Shown: positions 42,833 through 54,239, numbered from the stretch's first letter. The stretch is 64,000 nucleotides of DNA from Nematopogon swammerdamellus (GCA_946902875.1 OX336350.1:21380048-21444047); one strand, 5' to 3'. A program made the numbers and translations. Notes: generated by a model from the sequence alone, not told the origin.

Positions 42833-43650
42833 AATATAAATGAAACATTAACTTTATCTGTGAATTATCACGAGTACGACTTTAAAGTTTTAAATTACAT
42901 ATATAATTATATTACTTCCGCAAAAATCGCACTCCGGTTTTTAGGTATTTAACAAGGGTAATAGTACTACTTTTTATTGATATATGAATAGACACCCAGA
43001 AGTACCCAGAAGTATAACAAAAACCTTAGAATTCCTTTTAAATAAATGAAAATTTAACACAATAAACCTTCTGTAATCATTGTACTGCCAATTTTTTTTA
43101 ATGTATTGCAATTTAATTAAAAATAACTAATACACATTCGTAAATACCTGCTTCGCAACTGTCCATCTTTATGTTTTTTTTTTTCCACACTCAACAAACT
43201 AAAATAGGCCCATTAAACTCTTAACACTCTGATAGCAAAACGATAAACATTACGTGCGCAGGCACCGACATCAATATTGCACACTAAGTGGCGGGCGGGA
43301 TAAGAGGTGCAGGGTGGCGGTAAGTGTCAAATGTCGTTGTTTGGTTTGTGGAGAATAGGTTATGTGATACAATACTGAATAGGAACAGTTTGATAAAATT
43401 GAATATTGGCCAGTTAAAATAGACAAATACCCGTATGTGCGGCGGCGCGCGTGTGGCGCACCGGAACTAATACCACACGAGATATTAGCTGATATTAGTA
43501 CGTGAAAGTTAGTTAATGCTTTATATCCCGCCGGCGTTCACTGAATATTAGATCGCCGTTGGGAGGGAGTTCCGGGAAGATGCCACCGTGCCGCTCTCTT
43601 ATACCACCACTGTGTTGTTTCGATAAAAATATACATTTTCAAGCAGTTCT
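42833..43650. other. AT-rich DNA, no recognised feature
   Basis: Mostly AT-rich, with a CG-richer part at 43430-43600. No repeat or coding sequence was found. Confidence 0.35.
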
Positions 43651-43973
43651 TGTGTGGGGCCGGTACTTAAAAAGAATATCCCCACTACATCTCTCCCAAT
43701 GCATGTCGTAAAAGGCGACTTAGGACAAGATGCCGTGCTAAAGAGCGACCGGCTCGCCACCTCTCATCTTGGCACGGTACTTCCACCGAGTCATGCAGCA
43801 GGTGGGTCTCCGTGCCTTACTTGCTACTTGATCGATCGAATCTTGTTCGAATACTTTGCGAAACGTGGCGGTCGGTGTTGTGCTGTAATTGACCAGAGTT
43901 CTTGCAGCACGACACCGATTACTCTGCTTACTCCGATTGTCGGGATTCAGCGTGTGTGATAATATGTATGTAT
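43651..43973 (+). mobile_element. SINE family 2 (head A + body Z)
   Basis: Complete copy with a small deletion in head A (after GGCGACTTAGG) and a short tail (TATGTATGTATT). Confidence 0.85.
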
Positions 43974-44107
43974 TCTTCGTAAGCCGAAGCAGTTTTGAGA
44001 TATCGAGGGGATGCGTGCTTGCTATGCTTGAGGAATTTTCGGTTGTAGGTATCTTTTGTACGTATTTGCCTGGATTTATGCCTTCCTCATCATACCTCTT
44101 TAGTATC

Positions 44108-44429
44108 GTGTGGGGCCGGTACTTAAAAAGAATAGCCTCACTGCATCTCTCCACGTATTTTTCTTAAATCGCGATTAAGGCATAAGGACAAGATGCCGTG
44201 CTAAAGGGCGGCAGGATAGCCATCTCTCGCTATGGCACGGTCCTTCCACCGTGTCATGCAGCAGGTCGTATTCGTGCCTTATACGTGCTGCTCGTTAGTT
44301 ATCTTGTCCGAATACTTTACGAAACGTAGTTGTGGCTGTTTGCTGTTATTTACTAGGTTCCTTTTAACACAACAGCGATTAAGGTGCTTACCCAATTTTT
44401 GGAATAAAGCGTGTGGTGTGTATGTATGC
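44108..44429 (+). mobile_element. SINE family 2, older copy
   Basis: Head A is clear (TGTGGGGCCGGTACTTAAAA). Body Z is diverged but shows CCTTCCACCGTGTCATGCAG, GTGCCTTATACGTGCTGC and a final TGTATGTATG. It lies 135 bp after a copy in the same orientation. Confidence 0.8.
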
Positions 44430-44966
44430 ATTTATTTATGAATGGAATTGTTTTCCAAAATAAACACTTCTCGCCGCTTTGCTGCTTTTCAGATTCGAAA
44501 GCTGGGTTACTCCCTCGTATTCATTTATGTACAAAGCGAAGGGGCGGCCGAGGGACCTTGGGCGTTATCTGTTTCATAATACAATTTCTTTTGTTACAAT
44601 TCTGAACTGGAAATGTGTAACTTTTCATAATACATTCTTATTCACTTTTCAGATTTAATTAATGAATGGCGATGGGCCGTTTATACAAATAACGACACTT
44701 CACAATGTATATAGCTACCTACCTATATATACCCTTTGTGTTGTACGGTACCTACGGTAAACCTAAACAAAGAATTATGTTGCCTAACTCGGCGGAGCGT
44801 TGTTCTTTCTTCTGGAAATTAATTGCGGTTGTGTTCTGCTCCCGGCCCCGCCCCCGCCCCCGCCCCGCCGCGACCTGCCTTTGTTTAGTTTTCTTTGCCT
44901 TCCGATGGCGGAAATGTTTACGAGGGAAAATTTCATCGCGTTAAATACACGTTGCAGATAGAGCAC
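44430..44966. other. No recognised gene; C-rich tract
   Basis: CCCCGCCCCCGCCCCCGCCC at about 44845-44865 is a G-quadruplex-type sequence on the minus strand. Open frames at 44705-44966 on both strands only reflect this tract. Confidence 0.35.
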
Positions 44967-45152
44967 TTACTAGGTGGTAGGCTCAAATTGTAGCCGACTG
45001 CGTTGATACCACCGCACTGCATGTAAGATGGCCGCGAAACAGCCTCGGTTGTGTTCTCCTCTAGTCCAGTATAGCCAGCAATCCAGGGAAGTCTCCGGTA
45101 TGGCACCTACCATGTCGGAGGTGATATTGGCTGGTTTACATACCGGATTACA
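44967..45152 (+). mobile_element. SINE family 3, 5'-truncated
   Basis: From CTTACTAGGTGGTAGGCTCA through GTAAGATGGCCGCGAAAC to GAGGTGATATTGGCTGG and ACCGGATTACA. It ends where the next, inverted SINE begins, so the two 3' ends meet. Confidence 0.75.
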
Positions 45153-45612
45153 TTTTTTTTTTTATGGAAACTGACACGGTTGGCTACATCACCTACAACA
45201 TCCGTGATGTCAGCCCATAACACCGGGTGAACTAGGTGCCAAGTCAGTGCTTCCCTTCATTTAATGTTGGCTACACTGAACGACTGAACTGTACGGAAAA
45301 CACGAACTATTTACATAGCCGTTTCGACCGACGTTTCGCTCAGTGCGGTGGTACCAACCCAGCCGGGATAAACCCTACCACCTAGTAAGGCAAGAAGGAA
45401 AAGGACCTACAGTTTAACGTGGAATCCGAACCACGGTCAGCCTCCAACGGTCAAGCGGTCACCCATCCCAGCACTGACCGCGCTCAGCGTTGCTTAGCAA
45501 CAGTCGACTGACCGCACCACTGAGCTACCGAGGCCTTATTCGACTTTTACGACATGCGACGGGGAGAGATGCAGTGGGGCTATTCTTTTTAAGTACCGGC
45601 CCCACACGGTAC
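45153..45612 (-). mobile_element. SINE body H carrying both heads in tandem
   Basis: Reading the minus strand, head A comes first (45612-45536: GTGTGGGGCCGGTACTTAAA through ATGTCGTAAAAGTCG). Head B follows immediately (from 45534: A box GGTAGCTCAGTGG, TAAGCAACGCTGAGCGCGG, GGGATGGGTGACCGC, B box GGTTCGGATTCC). Body H and a poly-A tail come last. No spacer separates the heads. Confidence 0.85.
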
Positions 45613-45974
45613 AAATATATAAAAAAATTGCTTTTGCGGTCTATTCTATTAGCGCTTACTCCGCTCTCAGCGACGCGCATGTCGTCGTGAGTAGTCTTAC
45701 ATAATGTTTGTGCGGAAACTAGGAGTAAAGCGCGCGCCAGTAAGAGCCGCCCAAATCCGTTCACATGCTGGAGATTATGTAAAATAATGAAGAATATATT
45801 GAGTTCGGGTATATTGGTAAAACTCGACGGAGAAACAAAGCACACATATTCCCACATATAATAATACATCAGTCTAACATAAAACAACATTTTAACCTTA
45901 CTAATAAAACATATTTTTATTCGGGATTTCAAACAAATAGAGGAGGATTTTCATAGAGTTGCGGAGACGATGCG
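45613..45974. other. No recognised feature
   Basis: AT-rich with short open frames that do not resemble proteins. Confidence 0.35.
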
Positions 45975-46148
45975 ATGGGGGTGGCGTGGTCCGAGGAGGC
46001 TAAATGGATTACCAAAGAGACCTCGGGATCTCCTTGTGCGTTGTTTCAGGAGAACAGCTCGCACGAGTTCCTGAAGCAGAGCATCAGCGTGGCCATCCTG
46101 TGCGGAAACGCCGCTACATTACTCGATGGGTACAGCCCCACATAGTCT
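45975..46148 (+). pseudogene. Third endonuclease-like transposon remnant
   Basis: One frame from about 45980 reads GVAWSEEAKWITKE, then FLKQSISVAI, then CGNAATLLDGYSPT and a stop at 46146-46148. These match the LGPWSSEAK, YFIQRVSLAI and RGNAASVLG blocks of 20761-21141 in order, at lower identity. This is a different, shorter relative, truncated upstream. Confidence 0.6.
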
Positions 46149-46820
46149 CCTTTGGGAAGCGATTCTAGATTATTTTAGGCTTTAAATCTAAGTGTTTTAA
46201 TTGCAAGTATTGTTTAATAAGTTATATATTTAAGTGGTTATTTATTTATCCAATAAATTTAAATCTATATAGAGAAAACATAATAATTTACATGTGACGC
46301 CGAGTCTAGACGTCTGGAACTAGATTTCAGAATACATTAACAATTACGATGATAGGGAGCCGGCCTTGAGAGCTAACCATTGTTCGGTCGGTCGGGCTGA
46401 AAGCCACGACAATTGGCGTGTTCCGAACGGGAACAAAGCCGCGGAATTGACTCGGTGGAATTGTGAATTTTGTTCTAAGGTTAATAGCTGCGTGCTCGCT
46501 CGGCCCCGCCCCCCGTCCACCTCATCGCGTAACCAACAGTCGCTAATTTTTAATAGTTGTTACCTATAATGAGTAAAAATTGCACGTCTGTTGCAGCAAA
46601 CGCTGGCAATTTAGCCAGTGTGTAAGTAATACGCCTCTTCAATTTCCCTCCAGTCCTCCCGGCCTTAAGCGATACGGAACCACTGCTTTCCGCCGTGATC
46701 TTCCCACACTCCTTTTTCCTGTTCACGGCCGTCAGTGTGGACAAGGTTACCTCAACGGTCTTTTTCTCGTTGGCTGACGTGCTGCGTAGCCTACTGTCAC
46801 TGACAACTAACTGAAACAAT
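46149..46820. other. No recognised feature
   Basis: Probable 3' end of the preceding remnant to about 46270 (AT-rich, CCAATAAATTTAAAT). The rest holds no repeat or gene I can identify. Confidence 0.35.
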
Positions 46821-47244
46821 AAAAAACCGGCCAAGTGCGAGTCGAACTCGCGCACCGAGGGTCCGTATCGCCATGTTATGGCTAGCGCCACTCACGCCAT
46901 CTAGATGGCGTGTTATGAAATGCTTCATATTAGTTAAATGTCATGATTAGTTAAAAAAATGCTTCATAATTTATTCGGTAGATAGCGCGCCCGCATACAC
47001 TTTTTGGTTTCTTCTATGGGAACCCCCGTGAATTTTTTACTTTTTATTATTTTTATTATTTGGTGTTATATCGGCCATAATGAATAACACATATTCTGTG
47101 AAAATTTCAGCGGGCTACCTATTACGGTTCAAGCGATACAGCCCTCGGACAGACGCACAGACGGACGGACAGACAGACAGACAGGCAGACATACGGTGTA
47201 GGCTTAGTAATAGGGTCCCGTACCGGATACGGAACCCTAAAAAC
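46821..47244 (+). mobile_element. GGCCAAG repeat, full-length copy
   Basis: AAACCGGCCAAGTGCGAGTC to GGATACGGAACCCTAAAAAC with every internal block. The GACA/GACG run is at about 47148-47190. Confidence 0.9.
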
Positions 47245-47705
47245 AGCACAGCGGCAAAGAACGTTTAGAAACCGTTCAACAATTGTGACTATCAGCGACC
47301 CTTATGTAATAAAAAAGGCACAGTACCGTGCGTGCTACGCCTGACACTAGTTAATTAGGTACCGTACACGAAATGTTACGTCACTTCTATATACTTTATC
47401 AGCGACGAATCGAGAATAGGTTTTAAAATGTCGCTTTATGGTTTAATTTCCAACGTCGTCAGTTTAAATATTCCATAATATTTCGTAATGTTTCAGCGAG
47501 TTACATGACTGCCCCTTTTAAATAGTAGTTGTTGACCGCTTGTTGCTCTGGTCCGACAGTTTCAACAAGTTTTCCTTTGAGTATGCATGCATAAGTAAGT
47601 AGGCATGTTTAGTTTTTTTTTCGCAAAGTTTGTTTATAATATCCGTTAATTATTTAATTTATTACCATTTATCACTGCAACTCTGTATAGGGATGTCGGC
47701 GCCCT
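47245..47705. other. No recognised feature
   Basis: AT-rich spacer with a T/A-rich stretch near 47610. Confidence 0.35.
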
Positions 47706-47998
47706 AATTTTGTTCTATCGCTTATTCCATGGGGAGTACTCGAAGGAGCTGTTTAACGCGATCCCGACGTCCCCTTTTCACCTCCGCACAACGTGCACTG
47801 AGCAGGGATTGCATCCCTATGCTGGACTTACCACGAATGCGTACAAGCCGGTTCTGTAGATCTTTCCTCCGCAGAACTGACTGGTAAAATCTGGTACGCT
47901 CTCCCTGCCCTGCCCACATGTTATTTCCCCCCAAGTACAGTCTAGGGTTCTTCAAGAGAGGCGTGAATAGGTACCTGCCAGGCCGGCATGGTATGCAA
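47706..47998 (+). pseudogene. LINE C-terminal remnant
   Basis: The DNA closely matches 1186-1450: GGGAGTACTCGAAGGAGCTG, TGCATCCCTATGCTGGACTT, GCCGGTTCTGTAGATC and CCCCAAGTACAGTCTAGGG. The reading frame is broken by indels. Confidence 0.7.
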
Positions 47999-48029
47999 AG
48001 GCAGACATGGACATGGGGTACATGGTACA

Positions 48030-48100
48030 CAGGTTAGACAGGTACATGGGGTGCAAAGGCAGACTTATCCCTTGAAGAGATTTCTTCCAGCTAAACTTTA
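48030..48100. repeat. Fragment of LINE 3' sequence
   Basis: GTGCAAAGGCAGACTTATCC and GATTTCTTCCAGCTAA match 58560-58605, the 3' part of the LINE at 58489-59425. Confidence 0.55.
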
Positions 48101-48212
48101 GATACATTTATTAATTGAGGAAATGTAATCAATATTACGAAGATTAAAAGGATTTAAAGATTCGTAAAAGGCGCCTAATCTGGATTCTTTTTCTTTCGAT
48201 TCGGTCTTCTCG

Positions 48213-48375
48213 ATGCTTGCTAATTATCTTATCCTAATATACTTTGCTAAACGTGGCGGTCGGTGTTGTGTTGTAATTCACCGGAGTTCTTACAGCGCAA
48301 CACCGATTACTCTGCTCACGCCGACTGTCGGGATACAGCGGGATACTGTGGGTATTTATTTATTTCTGTATGTAG
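48213..48375 (+). repeat. SINE family 2, body Z fragment
   Basis: AAACGTGGCGGTCGGTGTTG and AACACCGATTACTCTGCTCA with GACTGTCGGGATACAGCG. The head is missing. Confidence 0.75.
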
Positions 48376-48451
48376 GCAAATTACCCACCGAATAAGTTTA
48401 GACATATAATTCTCACAGTGGCACCGCCCACTCCCAGTGTGCGCTGCTTAC

Positions 48452-48932
48452 ATAGGGTTACCATACGTCAGGATTTGTCCTGACATGTCAGGATTTTTAG
48501 GCTCTTGTCAGGATTGCGGCCGGATTTTGCAACTGTCAGGATTTTTTCGATTTTTCAATGAAGTACAGAAGCATTTTTAATTATTTATTTATTATTAGAA
48601 TTTTATACAAACTGTAATGTAATTACTAATGAGAGTAAATTACACAGCACAATAAACTTAAACAGAAACGTAATCATCTTTACCAACAACAATGGTAATA
48701 TTAGGCAAATTAAGTAAGCATTACATATAGATTTTTACCATCTTTGGGTGGCGTTTGAGTTGAAATGAAATGAAGTTTGAAAATTGAGTTAAAATGGAGT
48801 TCGACCAGTGAGTCCTGCCCCCGCGCCAAAGCATAAACAAATATTTTAAAGTTTGCAACAAAATGTCAGGACTTTTCTATTGAAATTTGGCTTTTTGTCA
48901 GGACTTTTCAATTTTCCATCTGGTAACCCTAT
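48452..48932. mobile_element. DNA-transposon MITE with ATAGGGTTACCA ends
   Basis: The left end ATAGGGTTACCA and right end TGGTAACCCTAT are exact inverses. They are flanked by GCTTAC on both sides; with a different choice of the boundary the duplication reads GCTTACAT (8 bp, as in hAT). TGTCAGGA words recur in several places near both ends. The centre is AT-rich and non-coding. Confidence 0.7.
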
Positions 48933-48940
48933 GCTTACAT

Positions 48941-49446
48941 AAGAAATATCTCGCTACATGATCGCCTCTCATTGTCTGCAGGTACGACCTGCTGCGGTAA
49001 CAACTCGCCTCGGCAACAGAGCCGTCGAGTTCACCTGGGGCCTCAATTTCCTGCGAAATGTGCTTGTGCTGTGTCCCAAATATGGCGCCCGTAAAAATGC
49101 TGTCGTAAAATGTACGAAGGTGAATAAATATGAAAGTGAGAAATGATGACCCCAGCTTCCGTTTCCGCTCCGCTCGGTTCATATACAACGTAAATGAACG
49201 GTTGCTTTAACACTGTTTGGCATAGGGTACAAAATTCAATTTGTATCGAATTTTTTCTTTAAAATTACTCAAAATCTATGTATGTAGGAAGAATTTTATC
49301 AAAATACTGCTGTGGAATAATTTTATTAAATTAATTTAATATTAAAATTGATAGGGCTTTATGTTTTAGATTTTAAATGTAGATTTACTAATTTTAATTT
49401 AATATGATAGTTTTTACTTTATTTTGTAATTTCATCATTATACAAT
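48941..49446. other. No recognised gene
   Basis: An open stretch at 48958-49146 follows a TCTGCAG that could serve as a splice acceptor (48977-48982). The peptide (VRPAAVTTRLGNRAVEF and onward) matches nothing I know and I do not call it an exon. Confidence 0.3.
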
Positions 49447-50115
49447 TGTTTATTGTTTATTGTTTATTTAGCATCTATTGGCAGTACACTGCGCTCAGAT
49501 TTGTCATATTTACATTGTAACATTCCGCCAGTTCGATTATCACAGCGAAGAAGAACTGACAAGAAACTTCACTGGAAATTTTTTCAATGTCCACTTATGT
49601 AGTCTATACAAAAAATGTTTGCCACTGCCTAGACACGCATGTGCTGATTTGTGACATGCAGCAATTCATGACAAAGTGAAAACATTTTTACTATGAAATT
49701 GTATGGACTACTGGTTTCTGTCACAAACCACCACATGTCGTTATCGCATAACTAATTAATTACATTCATATCGCATCATTAATTATATTTATTTATCATG
49801 GCATTCTGACAACTTCTGAAGTATATAGGTATTATGTAAAAAGTCCGGTGTATAGTGCCATCGTCAAATTTGATAAGAAATTTTATCAAGTCATTATTTG
49901 ATTTTGTTAGTAAGCAAGTAGCATACTACAATGTAGTATAAAATGTCGAGGGTAAAAAAAAGAAAAAAAAAAATAGATACACAAGTACCCATTGTCTTAG
50001 AGTTAGTAGAGAACATTACGTTATGTCATACTTTTGTACTTAATTTATTATGTGTCAGAATCACAAAATTCGTCAGTTAAGGCATCTTTAATACTGTAAT
50101 AGCTTTTTTTGTAAT
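49447..50115 (-). mobile_element. LINE 3' end, second copy
   Basis: Ends in AATAAAC repeats and shares GTATAGTGCCATCGTCAA and CGAAGAAGAACTGACAAG with 24136-24600. It includes only the last few codons (AATTCGTCAGTTAAGGCATC). Strongly 5'-truncated. Confidence 0.75.
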
Positions 50116-50323
50116 AAAATAATAAATAAAATAAATGACATGCAATATAGATTTATTTTCCGTTCGTAAATTAAATAATAAACAAACACAACAACATCTA
50201 ACTTTATGTTCGTGATAAATTACGTCGTAAGATTAATGGATAAATAATAAAAAGTATCAAAACGTTTTAATCCAATTGCACCAAGTGTTGCTTACTATAG
50301 AAATTTAATTTCCTCATTTGCAG
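50116..50323. other. Spacer before candidate exon
   Basis: AT-rich sequence ending in a pyrimidine-rich ATTTCCTCATTTGCAG, a good splice acceptor at 50308-50323. Confidence 0.4.
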
Positions 50324-50477
50324 GTTTCATGTGAACCTATAGAGTCAGAAGTGTCTGAAATACATTTTGAAGTATATAAAACGCGAAACGCGGGGAAATT
50401 AAGAAATAATAAATTCTCTCACTCTATCTCAGAAGCGGGGAAGTGCAAGAATTCGATGAAGATTTGCACTTTTTGTG
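50324..50477 (+). CDS. Candidate host exon, zinc-finger-like end
   Basis: The 154-bp segment lies between an acceptor TTTGCAG and a donor G|GTAAAT. It is open in the frame starting at GTT (VSCEPIESEVSEIHFEVYKT and onward) and ends at SMKICTFCG. The CTFCG word is what the first half of a C2H2 zinc finger looks like, and the donor splits the glycine codon, so the finger would continue in a downstream exon that I do not find. It has no ATG and no match to the repeats in the window. The codons are not of transposon type. I cannot name the gene, and chance is possible for so short a segment. Confidence 0.4.
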
Positions 50478-51204
50478 GTAAATATTTTTATTTAGAATTT
50501 TATTCAGGCGACTTCTTTTCCTAGGTCACATTTAAATAGTTTCTCAAAATAACTCCTTTATTTATTTTTTCTTTATAATTATTTTCGTAGCAAGAAGTTT
50601 TGGATTTCGACTAATAGAGGCGCTTTTTCCTTTTCACTATAAAACGCACAACAAGTACACAAGATTAGGTGATTTGCGTATTCAATAGCATCAGCGGTAT
50701 AACTCCCCGCGGACACCGGCCCGCGGCCCGGTCAGCGCACCGCTCGTTCTCTCCGAAGAGCGCAAGTTTTCCTCCAATATTTCCACAGATAATAGTAAAA
50801 CATAGAGAGAGCATAGATATCTAACATGTGGGCACGCGGACGGACGGACGGACAGACGGTGTAGACTTAGTAATAGTAGGTACCGTTACGGGAAAAACAT
50901 ATTATTGAACATATTTTCGAACAGTATGACATTGTGTAGTCGTGTAATCACGGATAATCACTAGTTGGTTTATCAACTCTGCCGCGCCGCTCTGTATCGT
51001 ACATAATATGGGGCACACATGACAGTTGCCAGCATTCCTACAAATCAAAATACAGCAATGCTGCGCGGCGCTCAATAGCATGTCGACATCTGCAGCCAAT
51101 GGGAGCGCACAAAGATAATGCACCGACACGGAGCGGCGGCGCGGCGGCAGATGCTTGATCGCTAATCTAGCAAATTCAACTCTGATCTGTGCGTGTAAAC
51201 ATAG
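50478..51204. other. No gene; GGCCAAG scrap
   Basis: A piece of the GGCCAAG repeat with a GACG run lies at about 50826-50895. A CG-rich patch spans 50700-50770. No other signal. Confidence 0.4.
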
Positions 51205-51345
51205 AATAGAATAGAATAGAATAGAATTTATTGTTCGAAGAATTTTGGTACAGAATCGGTACAGAATATCTGTAAAACACATAATATTTAAGAATAGGTA
51301 CATTTTACAATAAAAGTTACATTTTAGCATTTTACAAATCATCAT
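51205..51345 (-). repeat. LINE 3' tail with AATAG repeats
   Basis: AATAGAATAGAATAGAATAG at 51208-51230 joins AATTTATTGTTCGAAG. On the minus strand this is a LINE 3' end with a simple-repeat tail. Confidence 0.55.
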
Positions 51346-51615
51346 CCATCAGATTAACCTAATAAGGTATATTGTGTATGACACATGCATAGGTTTCTGT
51401 ACCAGCTATTTTGTTTATACCCTACCATGCTCACTGGGAACAATCCCGTATTGAGGATGGCAGGTTTGTCTTTAGTCGCGTGCTACTAGCTTCCACACTA
51501 AACAGTTTTGAAACATAAATAACAAAGACCGTCAGAGGAGCAGATTAACCAACGCACAGCGCCTCTATAATATATTCTTATTCAATATAATATATTGATA
51601 CGAATCGGTCTCCAT
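51346..51615. other. Spacer, no feature
   Basis: No recognised repeat or gene. Confidence 0.35.
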
Positions 51616-51986
51616 TTTTAGGGTTCCGTATCTTTCGTACGGGAACCTATTACAAGCTTACGCCGTCTGTCTGTCTGTCTGTCCGAGGCATCTCTTGAAC
51701 TTTGAAATTTTCACAGAATATGTGTTATTATTATAGCCGATATAAGTAGCAATAAATAATAAAAATAAGAAAAAGTAAAAACATGCCAGGGGTCCCCATA
51801 GAATAAACTAAAAAGTGTATACGCGCCATCTACCAACAGTAAGAAGCATTTTAACTAATCATGAATTTTAACTAATATGAAGCATTTCATAATACACGCT
51901 ATAGATGGCGTGAGTGGCGCTGACCATGACATGGCGATACGGAACCCTCAGTGCGCGAGTTCGACTCGCACTTGGCCAGTTTTTAT
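51616..51986 (-). mobile_element. GGCCAAG repeat, full-length copy
   Basis: TTTTAGGGTTCCGTATC to CTCGCACTTGGCCAGTTTTT, with the GTCT run at 51666-51683. Confidence 0.88.
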
Positions 51987-52262
51987 ATAACTTAGAACCT
52001 ACGCACCTCCTACGCCTTCCTTCATCTTTGACGCCAGCCGGTGAGATAAAAATATGTTAATGCGAAGTGGGGTCCCGCTCGAACCCTCCTCCTGTGTGAA
52101 GTGTTAAGTGCGCGCCGCGTCTGGGCAACCACTTCACTCACACCCACCCGCCCGTTCACCCACCGCTCCACCGCGTGAACACTATTGCATACAACAACAC
52201 ACTTTCGCACACCGTTTTGTGATGCGAACACGCCCGAATAAATACACACTTATCTTAGTAAC
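51987..52262. other. Spacer, no feature
   Basis: No repeat partner. A minus-strand open stretch at 52022-52249 is unrecognised. Confidence 0.3.
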
Positions 52263-52637
52263 GTGTGGGGCCGGTACTTAAAAAGAATAGCCCCACTGCA
52301 TCTCTCCCCGTGCATGTCGTAAAAGGCGACTAAGGGATAGGGACAAGATGCCGTGCTAAAGGGCGACAGGTTCGCCACCTCTCACCATGGCACGGTACTT
52401 CCACCGAGTCATGTAGCAGGTGGGTCTTCTTGCCTTACTTGCTTGTTGATCGATTGAATCAAAGAGATTGTATTACGTCGCGACGTAATACAATCTCTTT
52501 GGATTGAATCTTATTCGAATACTTTGCGAAACGTGGTGGCCGGTGTTGTGATTTAATTTAAATTCTTGCAGCACAACACCGATTACTCTCCATATCCCGA
52601 CTGTCGGGATTCAGCGTGTGTGATATGTATGTATGTA
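52263..52637 (+). mobile_element. SINE family 2 interrupted by a palindrome
   Basis: A complete head A + body Z copy with a TATG tail. Compared with the other copies it has about 50 extra bases at 52461-52510, after CGATTGAATC: a palindrome and a second copy of GATTGAATC. Confidence 0.85.
52460..52501. repeat. Perfect 42-bp palindrome inside a SINE
   Basis: The left half starts CAAAGAGATTGTATTACGTC and the right half is its exact inverse. GATTGAATC occurs on both sides (52452-52460 and 52502-52510), as expected for a 9-bp target duplication or for repair-generated DNA. Confidence 0.95.
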
Positions 52638-52699
52638 ATTTTTTTATAATTTTTTTTTGACAATCCTCTCTGAGAGGTAGGTACGCAATAAGTAGTTTA

Positions 52700-53080
52700 T
52701 TAAGGCGCCTAGTAACGCCACATGTGGATTTTTGAAGAAGTAACCCGTGATAACTAGACCAATCTAAAGGCTAAAAACTACTGCAAAATATAGAAAAATT
52801 TTTTGTCTGTCTATCACACGTTTTTTGTTTTATAATTTTCTATACAAACTATACAGTAAGCAAATGTCGATTATTTCTTCCGCGTGAACTTTGAAGGCTT
52901 TGATCTCAGAAACTAAAGAGAATTTGAATGGATTTTTATAGCAAGATGACGCCATTTGTTATATCTGTCGATCACACGCTTTTTAAAGTTCAAATGCGAC
53001 GTATCGCAATTTATAAAAAAAAACCTTATGAAAACTACTACGCCTTACGCCGCCGCCGTTGGCGTTACTAGGCGCCTTAA
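52700..53080. mobile_element. TTAA-flanked MITE, copy 1 (381 bp)
   Basis: The left end TTAAGGCGCCTAGTAACGCC and right end GGCGTTACTAGGCGCCTTAA are exact inverses. TTAA at both ends fits the target of piggyBac-type transposons. The interior is non-coding and is collinear with 60811-61196. Confidence 0.8.
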
Positions 53081-53721
53081 ACCCTATTGAAAGTTCACCT
53101 ATTCGTACAAGAGGAGTTCGGTGCCAGAGACGACGCTTCCAGAGCATTCTCATTATTTTCTTTTCATTTCTGTTAATGGGAAAGAAATTCTTCATTCAAT
53201 GTTGTCTAAAGCATTCGACTCTCCCTCCTTGTCAAAAATGTAATCACAAAACGTCGGACTAACGAACGATTGAATGCGAAGTAACTTTCGATTTTATTAA
53301 GGCCGTTTTTGTTAAGTCAAAAAACAATACACTAAACTTCGTGCAAACCGAGGTGGAAACCGACAGCGGAAAAAATAATTTCATTATTGCTCCCTATTCG
53401 TTTGATAATTTCTCTTTCCATTTAATTAGCTTAATCTGTTTGAATGTTTTTCTCGACACACTTCTTGAATTCCTTTTTTGAAAATACTTTTACGAATTTC
53501 AACGTTTATAAATTAATCAATTACTTACGTACCTTTTGGAACATTTAACTGCCTACATAATACATAATTTATGCATAATAAAGCCAGGCCTGTTTAGTAG
53601 TGGGGTAGGCAGAGACATCGGATTTCCATATGCCACGACCTGACACATCTGTGCCGCCTCCTCCACTCTCATAATGTTCTTCATACACGCTCGTCTGTTG
53701 CGAGTACTACGCACTTGACCA
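53081..53721. other. AT-rich spacer, no recognised gene
   Basis: An open stretch 53059-53262 starts within the MITE and is not protein-like. Confidence 0.35.
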
Positions 53722-54126
53722 TTTTTTGGGTTCCGTATCCGTCGTACGGGATCCTATTACTAAGCCTACGCCGTCTGTCTGTCTGTCTATCTGTCTGTCT
53801 GTCCGTCCGTCTGTCCGACGGCTGTATCTCTTGAACCGTAATAGGTAGCCCGTTGAAATTTTCACAGAATATGTGTTATTATGGCCGATATAAAAAAAAT
53901 ATATAATAAAAATAAGAAAAAGTAAAAAATTCACGGGGGTCCCCATACAAGAAACTAGAAAGTGTATGTGCGCCATCTACCGAAAACATTTTAATTAATC
54001 ATAAATTTTAACTTGAATATGAAGCATTTCATAAAACACGCCATAGATGGCACGAGTGGCGCTGACCATGGCATGGCGATACAGAACTCCCGGTGCGCGA
54101 GTGCAACACGCACTTGGCCGGTTTTT
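53722..54126 (-). mobile_element. GGCCAAG repeat, full-length copy
   Basis: TTTTTTGGGTTCCGTATCCG to CGCACTTGGCCGGTTTTTG. It contains GTCT/GTCC runs at 53770-53818. Confidence 0.88.
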
Positions 54127-54239
54127 GACCAGATCGGGTCTGGTCTATTATTATATATAACCTACTTATAATTACCTCAAATAAAAATTCTTCACGTTGA
54201 GCTGCGCTGTAACCATCAAACTACGCTAAGTTTAGCATT

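Noticed and set aside
48958..49146. Exon after TCTGCAG
   Set aside because: An acceptor-like site alone; the peptide has no recognisable family and no convincing donor was found.
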